From: Flavobacterium undicola
GTDB taxonomy: Bacteria; Bacteroidota; Bacteroidia; Flavobacteriales; Flavobacteriaceae
Assembly (NCBI RefSeq): GCF_009909155.2
Contig: NZ_JAAAPM020000007.1
Span: 1 to 64,000 of the forward strand
Length of the DNA stretch: 64,000 nt
Direction: 5' to 3'
Numbering within the stretch: position 1 is the first letter of the stretch; the number at the start of each line of letters is the position of its first letter. Position numbers and translations under genes: made by a program. The notes under the pieces are model-generated. The model did no database searches. It was not told the origin of the DNA and saw only the letters and a program-made list of their open reading frames with translations. Below are positions 26,899-34,821 of this stretch, piece after piece.

Positions 26899-28193
26899 TG
26901 ACTAAAACAGCGGTTTCTTTTTTTTGGTTTAGACGTGATTTACGACTCGAAGATAATGTGGGTTTATACTATGCTTTAAAATCAGATTATCCCGTAATTC
27001 CATTATTTATTTTTGACGAAGCCATTCTGGATAGTTTACCTAAAGAGGATGCCAGAGTCACATTTATATACGAATCTTTAGCAAAAATAAATACCCAATT
27101 AAATGGAATTGGCAGTTCTTTATTAATTAAAAAGGGACAAACATTGGAAGTTTGGAAAAACCTTATTGCCGAATTTGATGTTAAAGAAGTCTTTTTCAAT
27201 AAGGATTACGAACCTTTTGCAATCCAACGCGACGAAGCCATTTGTCAATTATTAGAAACCAATAAAAGCATTACGTATTCTTTTAAAGATCAAGTTCTAT
27301 TCGAAGAAAACGAAATTACAAAATCCGATGGTTTGCCATATACAGTTTATACTCCTTATAAAAATAAGTGGCTTGAAAAGTACTATCAAAATCTACCAAT
27401 TCTAGAATTTGATGCGTCTGAATTATATTTTAATTTTTATAAAAGTCAGTTTGCTTTTCTTTTATTGGAACAAATTGGTTTTGTCAAAAGTAGTATAAAA
27501 GTGAAACCCTACACCTTTGATGCTTTGTCAAATTATCATGATACCCGCGATTTTCCTGCCGTTGATTCCACTTCCTATCTTTCGCCTCATTTGCGTTTTG
27601 GGACAGTAAGTATTCGCAAAATGATTCATTTTGCAGCAAAAACCAATGCGGTTTTTTTGAGTGAATTGATTTGGAGAGAGTTTTTTATGCAAATTCTTTA
27701 TCATTTTCCTAAAGTGGTGACACAGAATTTCAAATCAGCTTATGATGTAATCCAGTGGCGCAATAACGAAGAAGATTTTAAACGCTGGTGCAATGGAACT
27801 ACAGGTTACCCTATGGTTGATGCGGGAATGCGCCAACTCAATGAAACAGGTTATATGCACAACCGTGTCCGAATGGTTGTAGCTAGTTTTTTGTGTAAGC
27901 ATTTATTAATTCAATGGCAATGGGGCGAAGCTTATTTTGCCGAGAAATTATTGGATTATGATTTGTCAGCCAATGTAGGCAACTGGCAATGGGCAGCAGG
28001 AACAGGCTGTGACGCCGCACCTTATTTCCGTGTTTTCAATCCCGATATTCAATTGAAAAAATTTGACGAAAAAGGAATTTATATCCGTAAATGGATTCCG
28101 GAATTTGATTTGGGTTATGGAGAACCAATGGTCGATCATGCTATGGCCAGAGATAGAGCAGTTGCGACTTACAAAGCTGGAATTTTGAAGTGA
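26898..28193 (+). CDS. phr: Deoxyribodipyrimidine photolyase / cryptochrome
   Basis: The 431-residue protein has an N-terminal alpha/beta antenna domain (FFWFRRDLRLEDNVGLYYAL, 4-23) and a helical FAD domain (about 200-425) with the WREFFMQIL, TGYPMVDAGMRQL, MHNRVRMVVASFL and GNWQWAAGTGCDAAPYFRVF motifs. This pattern fits class I CPD photolyases, which repair UV-induced cyclobutane dimers using blue light. It is coupled to the SRPBCC gene by a one-base overlap. Its place in a B12-photoreceptor/carotenoid neighbourhood matches photoprotection gene clusters known in other bacteria. Confidence 0.94.
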   Translation: MTKTAVSFFWFRRDLRLEDNVGLYYALKSDYPVIPLFIFDEAILDSLPKEDARVTFIYESLAKINTQLNGIGSSLLIKKGQTLEVWKNLIAEFDVKEVFFNKDYEPFAIQRDEAICQLLETNKSITYSFKDQVLFEENEITKSDGLPYTVYTPYKNKWLEKYYQNLPILEFDASELYFNFYKSQFAFLLLEQIGFVKSSIKVKPYTFDALSNYHDTRDFPAVDSTSYLSPHLRFGTVSIRKMIHFAAKTNAVFLSELIWREFFMQILYHFPKVVTQNFKSAYDVIQWRNNEEDFKRWCNGTTGYPMVDAGMRQLNETGYMHNRVRMVVASFLCKHLLIQWQWGEAYFAEKLLDYDLSANVGNWQWAAGTGCDAAPYFRVFNPDIQLKKFDEKGIYIRKWIPEFDLGYGEPMVDHAMARDRAVATYKAGILK

Positions 28194-28243
28194 TTTTTGC
28201 TTTTGCAAAAGAAGAAATAAATTAGCAAATAAATTAAATACTC

Positions 28244-29161
28244 ATGAAAAAAAATGTTTTGATAACGGGAGGAACGGGATTTGTGGGAAGGCATCTAACA
28301 GATTTGTTGGTGGCAAATGGTTTTTCGGTTTCTATTTTGAGCAGAAGTAAAAGAGCTAATACTGAAAATATCTTTTATTACACTTGGGATGTAGAAAAGC
28401 AGTTTATTGAGGAAGAAGCCATTCAAAAGGCCGATTATGTGATTCATTTGGCTGGAGCTAATATTGGTGAAAAACGTTGGACTAATAAACGCAAAGAAGA
28501 AATAGTATCCAGTAGGGAACTCTCTGCACAATTGATTTATAATTCATTAGTAAAATACAATAAGAATTTAGAAGCTTTTGTTTCGGCTTCCGCTGTGGGG
28601 ATTTATGGAGCTATGAACGGTCGGGCAATTTGCAATGAAGAAATGCAGCCTGCGAATGATTTTTTAGGACTGACTTGTCAAAAATGGGAAGCGGCAGCAA
28701 ATCAATTTGAAAAACAGGGAATCCGCACGGTTAAAATTCGTACTGGTCTGGTTTTAGGGAAAGAGGATGGTTTTTTGAAAAAATTAGTTCCAATTTTCAA
28801 ATTAAGACTTGGTTCTGCTTTGGGTACGGGAAAACAATACATGCCTTGGATTCATATTGATGATTTGTGTCGAATTTATCTGGAAGCCTTGAAAAATCCT
28901 TTGATGAAGGGTGCTTACAATGCTGCGATTACTGATGATACAACTAATGAGTTATTTTCTAAAACATTAGCTAAGCTGTATGGTTACGCTATGTGGTTGC
29001 CTAATGTGCCTTCGTTTCTGATAAAAATAGCATTGGGTGAAATGGCAAAGTTAGCACTAACAGGTAGAAGGGTTTCTTCCAAAAAAATAACAAAGCTTGG
29101 TTTTCGATTTCAATTTCAAAAATTAGAAGAAGCGCTTAAATATTGTATTTCAGATGAATAA
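28244..29161 (+). CDS. TIGR01777 family oxidoreductase (SDR39U1-like)
   Basis: The 305-residue protein is an extended short-chain dehydrogenase-like NAD(P) binder: the Rossmann motif VLITGGTGFVGRHL (5-18), IHLAGANIGEKRW, the SASAVGIYG segment and a C-terminal DUF1731 block (LPNVPSFLIKIALGEMAKL). Members have no firmly established substrate. It follows the photolyase by 50 bases on the same strand and ends 7 bases before a convergent YceI gene, so it completes the plus-strand light-island transcript. Confidence 0.92.
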   Translation: MKKNVLITGGTGFVGRHLTDLLVANGFSVSILSRSKRANTENIFYYTWDVEKQFIEEEAIQKADYVIHLAGANIGEKRWTNKRKEEIVSSRELSAQLIYNSLVKYNKNLEAFVSASAVGIYGAMNGRAICNEEMQPANDFLGLTCQKWEAAANQFEKQGIRTVKIRTGLVLGKEDGFLKKLVPIFKLRLGSALGTGKQYMPWIHIDDLCRIYLEALKNPLMKGAYNAAITDDTTNELFSKTLAKLYGYAMWLPNVPSFLIKIALGEMAKLALTGRRVSSKKITKLGFRFQFQKLEEALKYCISDE

Positions 29162-29168
29162 CGCTTTT

Positions 29169-29714
29169 TTATTTCAATAAAAATGTTGCTTTTACATGAA
29201 CGGTTTCAGCAATTTTTTGACGGATTATTTTAGGAATTTGGATATTGAAATCAGCTGGTGTAAGATCGAAATCAGAAACTAATTCAATGTCTTCTCCGCT
29301 TTTTTTAACAATTGCAAAAATGGATATGTCTTTTGAAACTCCGTGTAATTCCAGTTTTCCATTTAGCTCTAGTTTTGTGCCGTTTTTATTGATGCTGTTT
29401 AAATTGAAATTCTTTACAATCCCTTTAAAAATGGCTTTCGGGTATTTACTGCTTTCAATGTAATTTTCATTGAAATGCTCTTCCATTAGTGCCACTTTAA
29501 ATCTGAATCCTTTTATCAGCGCCAGACTGGCAATTTCTCCAGTTTTAATATTTAATATACAACTGACCGATTCATTGACAGCTTTTACTTCTTCAAAGGA
29601 AGGAACTGAAGCTTCAAAAACGATTTGTCCTGTTTTAGTGATTTTTTTGTCTTGTGAAAAAACAATTGTTTTTCCTAAAAAAAAGACTGCGGTAAAAAGG
29701 AATAAAAGTCTCAT
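29169..29714 (-). CDS. YceI family protein, copy 1
   Basis: The 181-residue protein has a signal peptide (1-20, ending VFSQ) and a YceI lipocalin-like barrel that in known structures holds a polyisoprenoid chain. Landmarks are EEHFNENYIESSKYPKAIF in mid-protein and a LTPADFNIQIPKI strand. It lies 5 bases downstream of a cytochrome-like lipoprotein gene, so they form a pair on the minus strand. It is a clear paralogue of the 31.5 kb YceI protein. A role in isoprenoid-quinone handling is inference. Confidence 0.9.
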   Translation of the reverse strand: MRLLFLFTAVFFLGKTIVFSQDKKITKTGQIVFEASVPSFEEVKAVNESVSCILNIKTGEIASLALIKGFRFKVALMEEHFNENYIESSKYPKAIFKGIVKNFNLNSINKNGTKLELNGKLELHGVSKDISIFAIVKKSGEDIELVSDFDLTPADFNIQIPKIIRQKIAETVHVKATFLLK

Positions 29715-29719
29715 TTGTA

Positions 29720-30112
29720 TTACTCTATATAACCATTATTTTGCCAGGTGGTAAATTTATCAATAGTAGCTTGTGGCAATCGGGTTCCATCTTTAGGCAT
29801 CATACCAGAAGTACCTTGAGCTTGTGAAATCCTGCTGATTAACCCATTGTTTTGTACAGCGGCTTTTACTTTGGCATAGGTGTCTAATGAAATTGTTGCG
29901 TTGTTAGTTGGAGTGCTGCCGTGGCAAGAAATACAATTGTTTGATATTACAGAACTAATTGTATTGGCATAAGTTATTGTTGTTGGATTCGGGTTTGGAT
30001 TCGGATTCGGATTCGGGTTTGGATTCGGATTGCTGTCAGAATCGCCCCCACTGGAACAACTGTTCATGAACAATGCTAAAGATATTAGAGAGAAAAAGCG
30101 TAGTGTTTTCAT
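29720..30112 (-). CDS. Lipoprotein with a single c-type haem motif and Asn-Pro linker
   Basis: From the ATG at 30112 the product is 130 residues, with a lipoprotein signal (Cys at 19, LFMNSC), an eightfold Asn-Pro run (28-43) and a small domain with C60-IS-C63-H64. A Met pair at 104-105 (GMMPKDG) could give the distal haem ligand. It looks like a membrane-tethered mono-haem cytochrome on a flexible stalk. The 139-residue frame to 30139 adds 9 residues before the signal and is not preferred. It is divergent from the OB-fold gene and co-oriented with YceI. Confidence 0.82.
   Translation of the reverse strand: MKTLRFFSLISLALFMNSCSSGGDSDSNPNPNPNPNPNPNPNPTTITYANTISSVISNNCISCHGSTPTNNATISLDTYAKVKAAVQNNGLISRISQAQGTSGMMPKDGTRLPQATIDKFTTWQNNGYIE
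29985..30032 (-). repeat. Hexanucleotide Asn-Pro coding microsatellite
   Basis: Eight tandem 6-base units (AATCCG, AATCCA or AACCCG on the coding strand) encode the Asn-Pro linker. A change of unit number keeps the reading frame, so linker length may vary between strains. Confidence 0.85.
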
Positions 30113-30206
30113 TTTGTCTTGAATTAAAAAATTACGCATAAATTTACGAAATAATAAAATAAATATGTTAAATTTAGATGAAATTTCTCTATAAATACGT
30201 TTTATT

Positions 30207-30590
30207 ATGAAAAAAATAATTTTGGTAGTTTTGTTTTTACTGCTTCTTGTTGGAGGTTATTTTTATATTTATAAAGAACATAGGGATATCGCAAAAGAAG
30301 AAGTGAGTTATAATATCGCTGTGCCGACTTTATTTTCAGAATACCAATCCAATGAATCGGCAGCCAATACAAAATATCTGGATAAGACCATTGAGGTTAG
30401 CGGCAAAGTGAGTTCCTTAAATATGGAAACCAAATCAATAGTGCTGGATGAAAAACTATTTGCTACATTTTTGGATAAAATACCAAGTACAATAAAACCC
30501 AATTCCCAGATGAAAATAAAAGGACGTCTTATAGGCTATGATTCCCTTTTGGAAGAAATAAAAATGGATCAATGTATAATACTAAATTAA
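30207..30590 (+). CDS. Putative OB-fold (tRNA_anti-like) exported protein
   Basis: The 127-residue protein starts with a signal anchor (MKKIILVVLFLLLLVGGYFY) and has a compact beta-rich domain: TIEVSGKVSSLNME, MKIKGRLIGYDSLLEEIKMD and a final strand CIILN. The pattern of GKV and GRL turns fits tRNA_anti-like OB domains of exported Bacteroidota proteins. No biochemical role is known. It lies 6 bases before the DUF5777 gene on the same strand. Confidence 0.78.
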   Translation: MKKIILVVLFLLLLVGGYFYIYKEHRDIAKEEVSYNIAVPTLFSEYQSNESAANTKYLDKTIEVSGKVSSLNMETKSIVLDEKLFATFLDKIPSTIKPNSQMKIKGRLIGYDSLLEEIKMDQCIILN

Positions 30591-30596
30591 TTTACT

Positions 30597-31478
30597 ATGA
30601 GTATAAACAAACTATTTATTGCTTTATTTTTTCCGTTGTGCATTTTTGCGCAAGATGATTTGTTGAAAGAAATTGATGCTAAAAAAACGGATGGAGAGGT
30701 TTTAGCCGCTTTCAAGTCCATCAAAATTGTGAATTTTGAATCTACCAAGTTAGTTGGTAAAAGAGATTTATATTTCATAGTCTCCCATCGATTTGACTAT
30801 ATAAAAAATGGCTTTGATGATTTTTTTGGAATGGACGATGCGGTTACCCAAATTAAGTTTGCTTACGGACTGAGTGATAGAATTACTGTTCAGGCGGCAA
30901 GAAGCGGTTTTCAGAAGACTTATGATGTGGGGGTGAAATACTTGTTTATCAATCAAAAGACAGATGGTTTTCCTGTAACAGTAGTAGGATTTGGTAGTGT
31001 TGCCATAAATTCCGAGATGAAAAAAGTAAATTTTCCATCGTTGCAATTTGCTGACCGTTTGAGTTTTGTAACCCAATTGCTGATTTCAAGGAAAGTCAGT
31101 GACAGATTATCCTTAGAACTGATGCCTACTTTTTTTCATGAAAATACAGTTAGCGATATATTGGATGAAAATAATGTTGCTATTGTGCCTAATCCGCAAG
31201 ATAAAAGCCAGTTTGCAATTGGAGTAGGTGGAAGGTATAAATTAGGCAAAAGATGGTCTTTAAATATGGATTATGGAGCTCATCTCAATAGAGCCAATCA
31301 GTCCATTTATAAAAATCCGTTATCAATAGGATTCGATATAGAAACAGGCGGACATGTATTTCAATTGCATTTTACAAATGCAAAGGCAATGCATGAATCC
31401 GGCTTTTTGGGACAAACTACGGGCGATTGGGGGAAAAGTGAAATATCCTTTGGATTCAATCTGGTGCGTGTGTTTTAG
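30597..31478 (+). CDS. DUF5777 family beta-barrel protein
   Basis: The 293-residue protein has a signal peptide (1-18, ending IFAQ) and alternating amphipathic strands up to a terminal aromatic strand (ISFGFNLVRVF), a likely outer-membrane barrel. FESTKLVGKRDLYFIVSHRF and GLSDRITVQAARS are the DUF5777-type landmarks. The function is unknown. It forms a pair with the OB-fold gene and faces a convergent YceI gene 47 bases away. Confidence 0.85.
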   Translation: MSINKLFIALFFPLCIFAQDDLLKEIDAKKTDGEVLAAFKSIKIVNFESTKLVGKRDLYFIVSHRFDYIKNGFDDFFGMDDAVTQIKFAYGLSDRITVQAARSGFQKTYDVGVKYLFINQKTDGFPVTVVGFGSVAINSEMKKVNFPSLQFADRLSFVTQLLISRKVSDRLSLELMPTFFHENTVSDILDENNVAIVPNPQDKSQFAIGVGGRYKLGKRWSLNMDYGAHLNRANQSIYKNPLSIGFDIETGGHVFQLHFTNAKAMHESGFLGQTTGDWGKSEISFGFNLVRVF

Positions 31479-31524
31479 AATTGTTTATTGTGAAATTGAC
31501 AGAATCGTGTTTGTCTCAATAAAT

Positions 31525-32067
31525 TTATTGAAGTAAAGCCTCCAATTTTACATTGACATTTTTAGATATTTTACTGCGGACTATATAAGGAATATCAATT
31601 TTAAAATCATCAGTATCCAGGGAAAAATCAGATTGGATTGCAATTGCATCTGTTGTAGTTTTAGACAGTGTTGCAAGCACCCGGATGTTTTTAGTTACTC
31701 CATGAATATTCATTTTTCCTTTGATATAAAATTCGCTAGGAACAGAATTGATTTTTTTCATAGAAAATTTTTCAATTACACCTTTGAATGTTGCTTTTGG
31801 ATATTTTTTGCTTTCCATGTAGTTGGCATTAAAATGATCCTCCATTAAACTTCTTTCAAAATGAAAATCCTTGATTTGAATTGTAAAAATGATCTGGCTT
31901 TTTTTTATGTTTAATAATGAAAAAACTTGAGTGTTTTTAGCTTCAACAGCTTCATAGAAAGGTACTGAAGCTTCAAAATTTATAATGCCATTAGCGGTCA
32001 TTTTTTTCTCTTGGGCAACTACTATATTACTAATAAGAAATAAAAATATGAGTAGTATTTTTTTCAT
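31525..32067 (-). CDS. YceI family protein, copy 2
   Basis: The 180-residue protein has a signal peptide (1-18) and a YceI domain with MEDHFNANYMESKKYPKATF, closely matching the same block of the 29.2 kb copy. The paralogues differ in the loops before and after this block, so they may bind different lipids. It is transcribed toward the DUF5777 gene and has no visible terminator in the short gap. Confidence 0.9.
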   Translation of the reverse strand: MKKILLIFLFLISNIVVAQEKKMTANGIINFEASVPFYEAVEAKNTQVFSLLNIKKSQIIFTIQIKDFHFERSLMEDHFNANYMESKKYPKATFKGVIEKFSMKKINSVPSEFYIKGKMNIHGVTKNIRVLATLSKTTTDAIAIQSDFSLDTDDFKIDIPYIVRSKISKNVNVKLEALLQ

Positions 32068-32230
32068 GATTTCTTAAAATTTCCTACTTAAAGTTAGAGA
32101 AAAAAGTAAAAAAATCCTAATAAAAAAGGGGGTAAGATTAGGTAGAATAACGGTTTTTTAATGCTTTTTATCTAGGATAAAAGGTTTTAGTTTAGAAATC
32201 GATTTTATAACTGAAAAAAAATAAAATAAA

Positions 32231-32268
32231 AGCCGTTTCCATAATTAATGATGTAATGAAAAACGGCT
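32231..32268 (-). terminator. Terminator of rmuC
   Basis: An 8-bp stem (32231-32238 with 32261-32268) is followed by a T-rich tract on the minus strand, 6 bases past the rmuC stop. Confidence 0.65.
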
Positions 32269-32274
32269 GTTGAT

Positions 32275-33648
32275 TTAATCTATTAGGTGGTTGTCGTCTT
32301 TTTTAGCAGCACGGGCTATAATACTTTCAGGAAGTGCTTTTTTTGCTTTGGCGCCCATCTTTTTTAGTTTTTCAACTCTGGTAATCAGGTTTCCACTTCC
32401 GTCTACCAGTTTATTCATGGCGCCGCTGTATTCTATTTTAGTTTCATCAATTTTCTTTCCTATTCTAATTAAATCACCTACAAAACCTTCAAATTTGTCA
32501 TACAAGGCTCCTGCCTGACGCGCAATTTCAAAAGCATTTTCTTGTTGCTTTTGGTTAGTCCACATACTGTCAATAGTTCGCAAAGTGGCTAATAAGGTTG
32601 CCGGAGTTACAATAACGATATTTTTTTCGAATGCTTTGTTATACAATCCGGTATCTTCGTTTAGTGCTATTGCAAATGCGGGTTCGATAGGGATAAAAAG
32701 CAACACAAAATCAGGGCTTTCAATTTGGTATAAATCCTGATAATTTTTACTTCCTAATTGCTCCACATGACGTCTGATAGAATTAACATGCTCTTTTAAA
32801 TAACTGTTTTTTAAATCATCCTCGTCTTCATTGATGTATTTTTCATAAGCGGTCAAAGAAACTTTAGAATCGACAATCATCTTTTTTCCGTCAGGTAAAT
32901 TAATGACAACGTCTGGGAAAACACGATTTCCTTCTTCGGTAGAGAAACTTTGCTGTACTTCGTATTCGCGTCCTTTTTCTAATCCCGATTTTTCTAAAAC
33001 GCGTTCCAATACTAATTCGCCCCAGTTCCCTTGCATTTTGCTATCTCCTTTTAAAGCTTTAGTCAAGTTTAGTGTTTCCTTACTCATTTGGATATTCATT
33101 TCGCGTAAGCCCAGAATTTGTTGGCGCAAAGCCGCATGATAATCGATACTTTCTTTATGGGTGTCTTCGACTTTCTTTTCGAATAACTGAATTTTATCTT
33201 GTAAAGGAGACAAGATGTTTTTCATGTTTTCCTTATTCTGTTCTGTGAATTTACTCGATTTTTCGTCTAATATTTTATTGGCTAAGTTTTCGAATTCTTT
33301 AGTGAATTTTTCCTGTAATTTCTCCACTTCGTCTTTTTGTTCTTTGTTGCGTTCCCAAAGATTTTCAAAATCGACTTCTTTTTTCGAAAGCTGGATTGCC
33401 AGACTGTCTTTTTCGTTTCGGATGGATTCCTTTTCCTGATTACTGTTCTCTAATTGTTTTTCGAATTGCATTTTATCATTCGAAAATTGTTCTTTCAATT
33501 GATTGGTTTGCGAAGTAAGTGCAATTAATTTTTCTTCTAAACTTGCTTTTTCGGACTGAAAACGAGCAGAAAAAATCAATTTTCCAATGAAAATACCAAT
33601 GGCGAGTGCAATAATAAAGGACAATAAAAAAGGAAACAAATCTGACAT
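32275..33648 (-). CDS. rmuC: DNA recombination protein RmuC
   Basis: The 457-residue protein has one N-terminal transmembrane helix (5-26), a long coiled coil (about 30-200) and the RmuC nuclease-like domain (about 200-410: GNWGELVLERVLEKSGL, FPDVVINLPDGK, DSKVSLTAYEKY). RmuC limits sequence inversions between repeats in E. coli and contributes to phage defence in some settings. It is a monocistronic minus-strand gene. Confidence 0.94.
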   Translation of the reverse strand: MSDLFPFLLSFIIALAIGIFIGKLIFSARFQSEKASLEEKLIALTSQTNQLKEQFSNDKMQFEKQLENSNQEKESIRNEKDSLAIQLSKKEVDFENLWERNKEQKDEVEKLQEKFTKEFENLANKILDEKSSKFTEQNKENMKNILSPLQDKIQLFEKKVEDTHKESIDYHAALRQQILGLREMNIQMSKETLNLTKALKGDSKMQGNWGELVLERVLEKSGLEKGREYEVQQSFSTEEGNRVFPDVVINLPDGKKMIVDSKVSLTAYEKYINEDEDDLKNSYLKEHVNSIRRHVEQLGSKNYQDLYQIESPDFVLLFIPIEPAFAIALNEDTGLYNKAFEKNIVIVTPATLLATLRTIDSMWTNQKQQENAFEIARQAGALYDKFEGFVGDLIRIGKKIDETKIEYSGAMNKLVDGSGNLITRVEKLKKMGAKAKKALPESIIARAAKKDDNHLID

Positions 33649-33793
33649 AGCTAAAGTTTATAAGTAGAGTAAGCAAAAATAGAGATTAATGCCGATTTTA
33701 AGTGTTTTTTATTCGAACGGAATTACTTTTTTTAGTTTCTCACGCAACCTTTTCCCGAATGACTGCTCTAGTTACTATTAAGCAAGTAGTATT

Positions 33794-34204
33794 ATGGGAA
33801 AAGTTAAGATTCTTTTTATTGGCGTTGTTGTACTCTTTCTTACTTTCTGTTCTTTGACAAATGACGGAAAGAATACTCAAAATGTGGAGGCTATTGTTGG
33901 TACTTGGAATTGGCAACAATCCATTGGCGGAATTACCGGAAAGGATATTGTAACTCCCGAAAGTACAGGAGTTGAAAAAAAATTAGTTTTTAATGCCGAT
34001 AAAAAAGTCATCGTTTTTACGAATGGATTAGAAACAGGAAGTTATACTTATAAAATAACATTTGGAAACAGTATTTTTGATGATAAAGAGCATTATTTAT
34101 TGACTTTCAATGAGATGTGCTATGTGATTCAGTATATAGACAACCAGCATTTGAGCATTCAGGATAATTTTCCTGACGGCTATGTTTTGACTTATACAAA
34201 GTAA
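33794..34204 (+). CDS. Small lipocalin-like lipoprotein
   Basis: The 136-residue protein starts with a lipoprotein signal (MGKVKILFIGVVVLFLTFCS, Cys at 19) and continues with an AIVGTWNWQQSIGG motif, the start of many lipocalin-like/DUF5004-type domains of Bacteroidota lipoproteins. The rest is beta strands with no catalytic motif. It is followed, 56 bases on, by a sigma-factor gene and may report on the envelope for that system, which is only a positional guess. Confidence 0.7.
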   Translation: MGKVKILFIGVVVLFLTFCSLTNDGKNTQNVEAIVGTWNWQQSIGGITGKDIVTPESTGVEKKLVFNADKKVIVFTNGLETGSYTYKITFGNSIFDDKEHYLLTFNEMCYVIQYIDNQHLSIQDNFPDGYVLTYTK

Positions 34205-34260
34205 TTTTAAGTTGTGAATGTTTAAATTTGTTAACGTTAAACTGTTTTAAGAGTTATTTT

Positions 34261-34812
34261 TTGAAAGAACCAATAGACCATTACATTCAGAAGTGTATCG
34301 AAAATGATAGAGGAGGACAACAGCATATTTATCAGTTGTTTGCTCCTGTATTGTATGGTCTGTGCATTAAATACATGAAGAATGAAGCCGATGCTCAAGA
34401 TGTTTTTCAGGAAGCTTTTGTAATTGCTTTTCAAAAAATGAGTCAGTATCGCTTTGAAGGCAGTTTTGAAGGCTGGTTGAAACGTATTTTTATTAATAAG
34501 TTGATAGAAACATTGAATAAAAGAAAAAGGGAAACTCCTTTTTTAGATGTACTTTATCAGGAAGATTTTGTTGACGAAGACCAGGAAATAGATTCTTTTT
34601 CACTACCCCAGGAAAAATTATTAGAATGTATCCAGCAATTACCGGATCAATACCGACTGGTTTTTAACTTGTATTTTTTCGAAAAAATGAAACACAAAGA
34701 AATTGCCGGTTTGTTGAATATTTCAGAAGGTACTTCTAAGTCTAATTTGAATAGAGCAAAAAGTAATTTACAAAAGAAGATATTGGCATTAATGGCTTCA
34801 AAGGATGTTTAA
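34261..34812 (+). CDS. ECF-type RNA polymerase sigma factor
   Basis: The 183-residue protein has sigma region 2 (LYGLCIKYMKNEADAQDVFQ) and region 4 (LPDQYRLVFNLYFFEKMKHK followed by EIAGLLNISEGTSKSNLNRA) without regions 1 or 3, typical of ECF factors. No ATG is available before region 2. I choose TTG at 34261, which has AAGAG about 9 bases upstream, over an in-frame TTG at 34228. It ends 9 bases before a membrane protein gene likely to encode its anti-sigma factor. Target genes are unknown. Confidence 0.86.
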   Translation: MKEPIDHYIQKCIENDRGGQQHIYQLFAPVLYGLCIKYMKNEADAQDVFQEAFVIAFQKMSQYRFEGSFEGWLKRIFINKLIETLNKRKRETPFLDVLYQEDFVDEDQEIDSFSLPQEKLLECIQQLPDQYRLVFNLYFFEKMKHKEIAGLLNISEGTSKSNLNRAKSNLQKKILALMASKDV

Positions 34813-34821
34813 AAAGAGACT

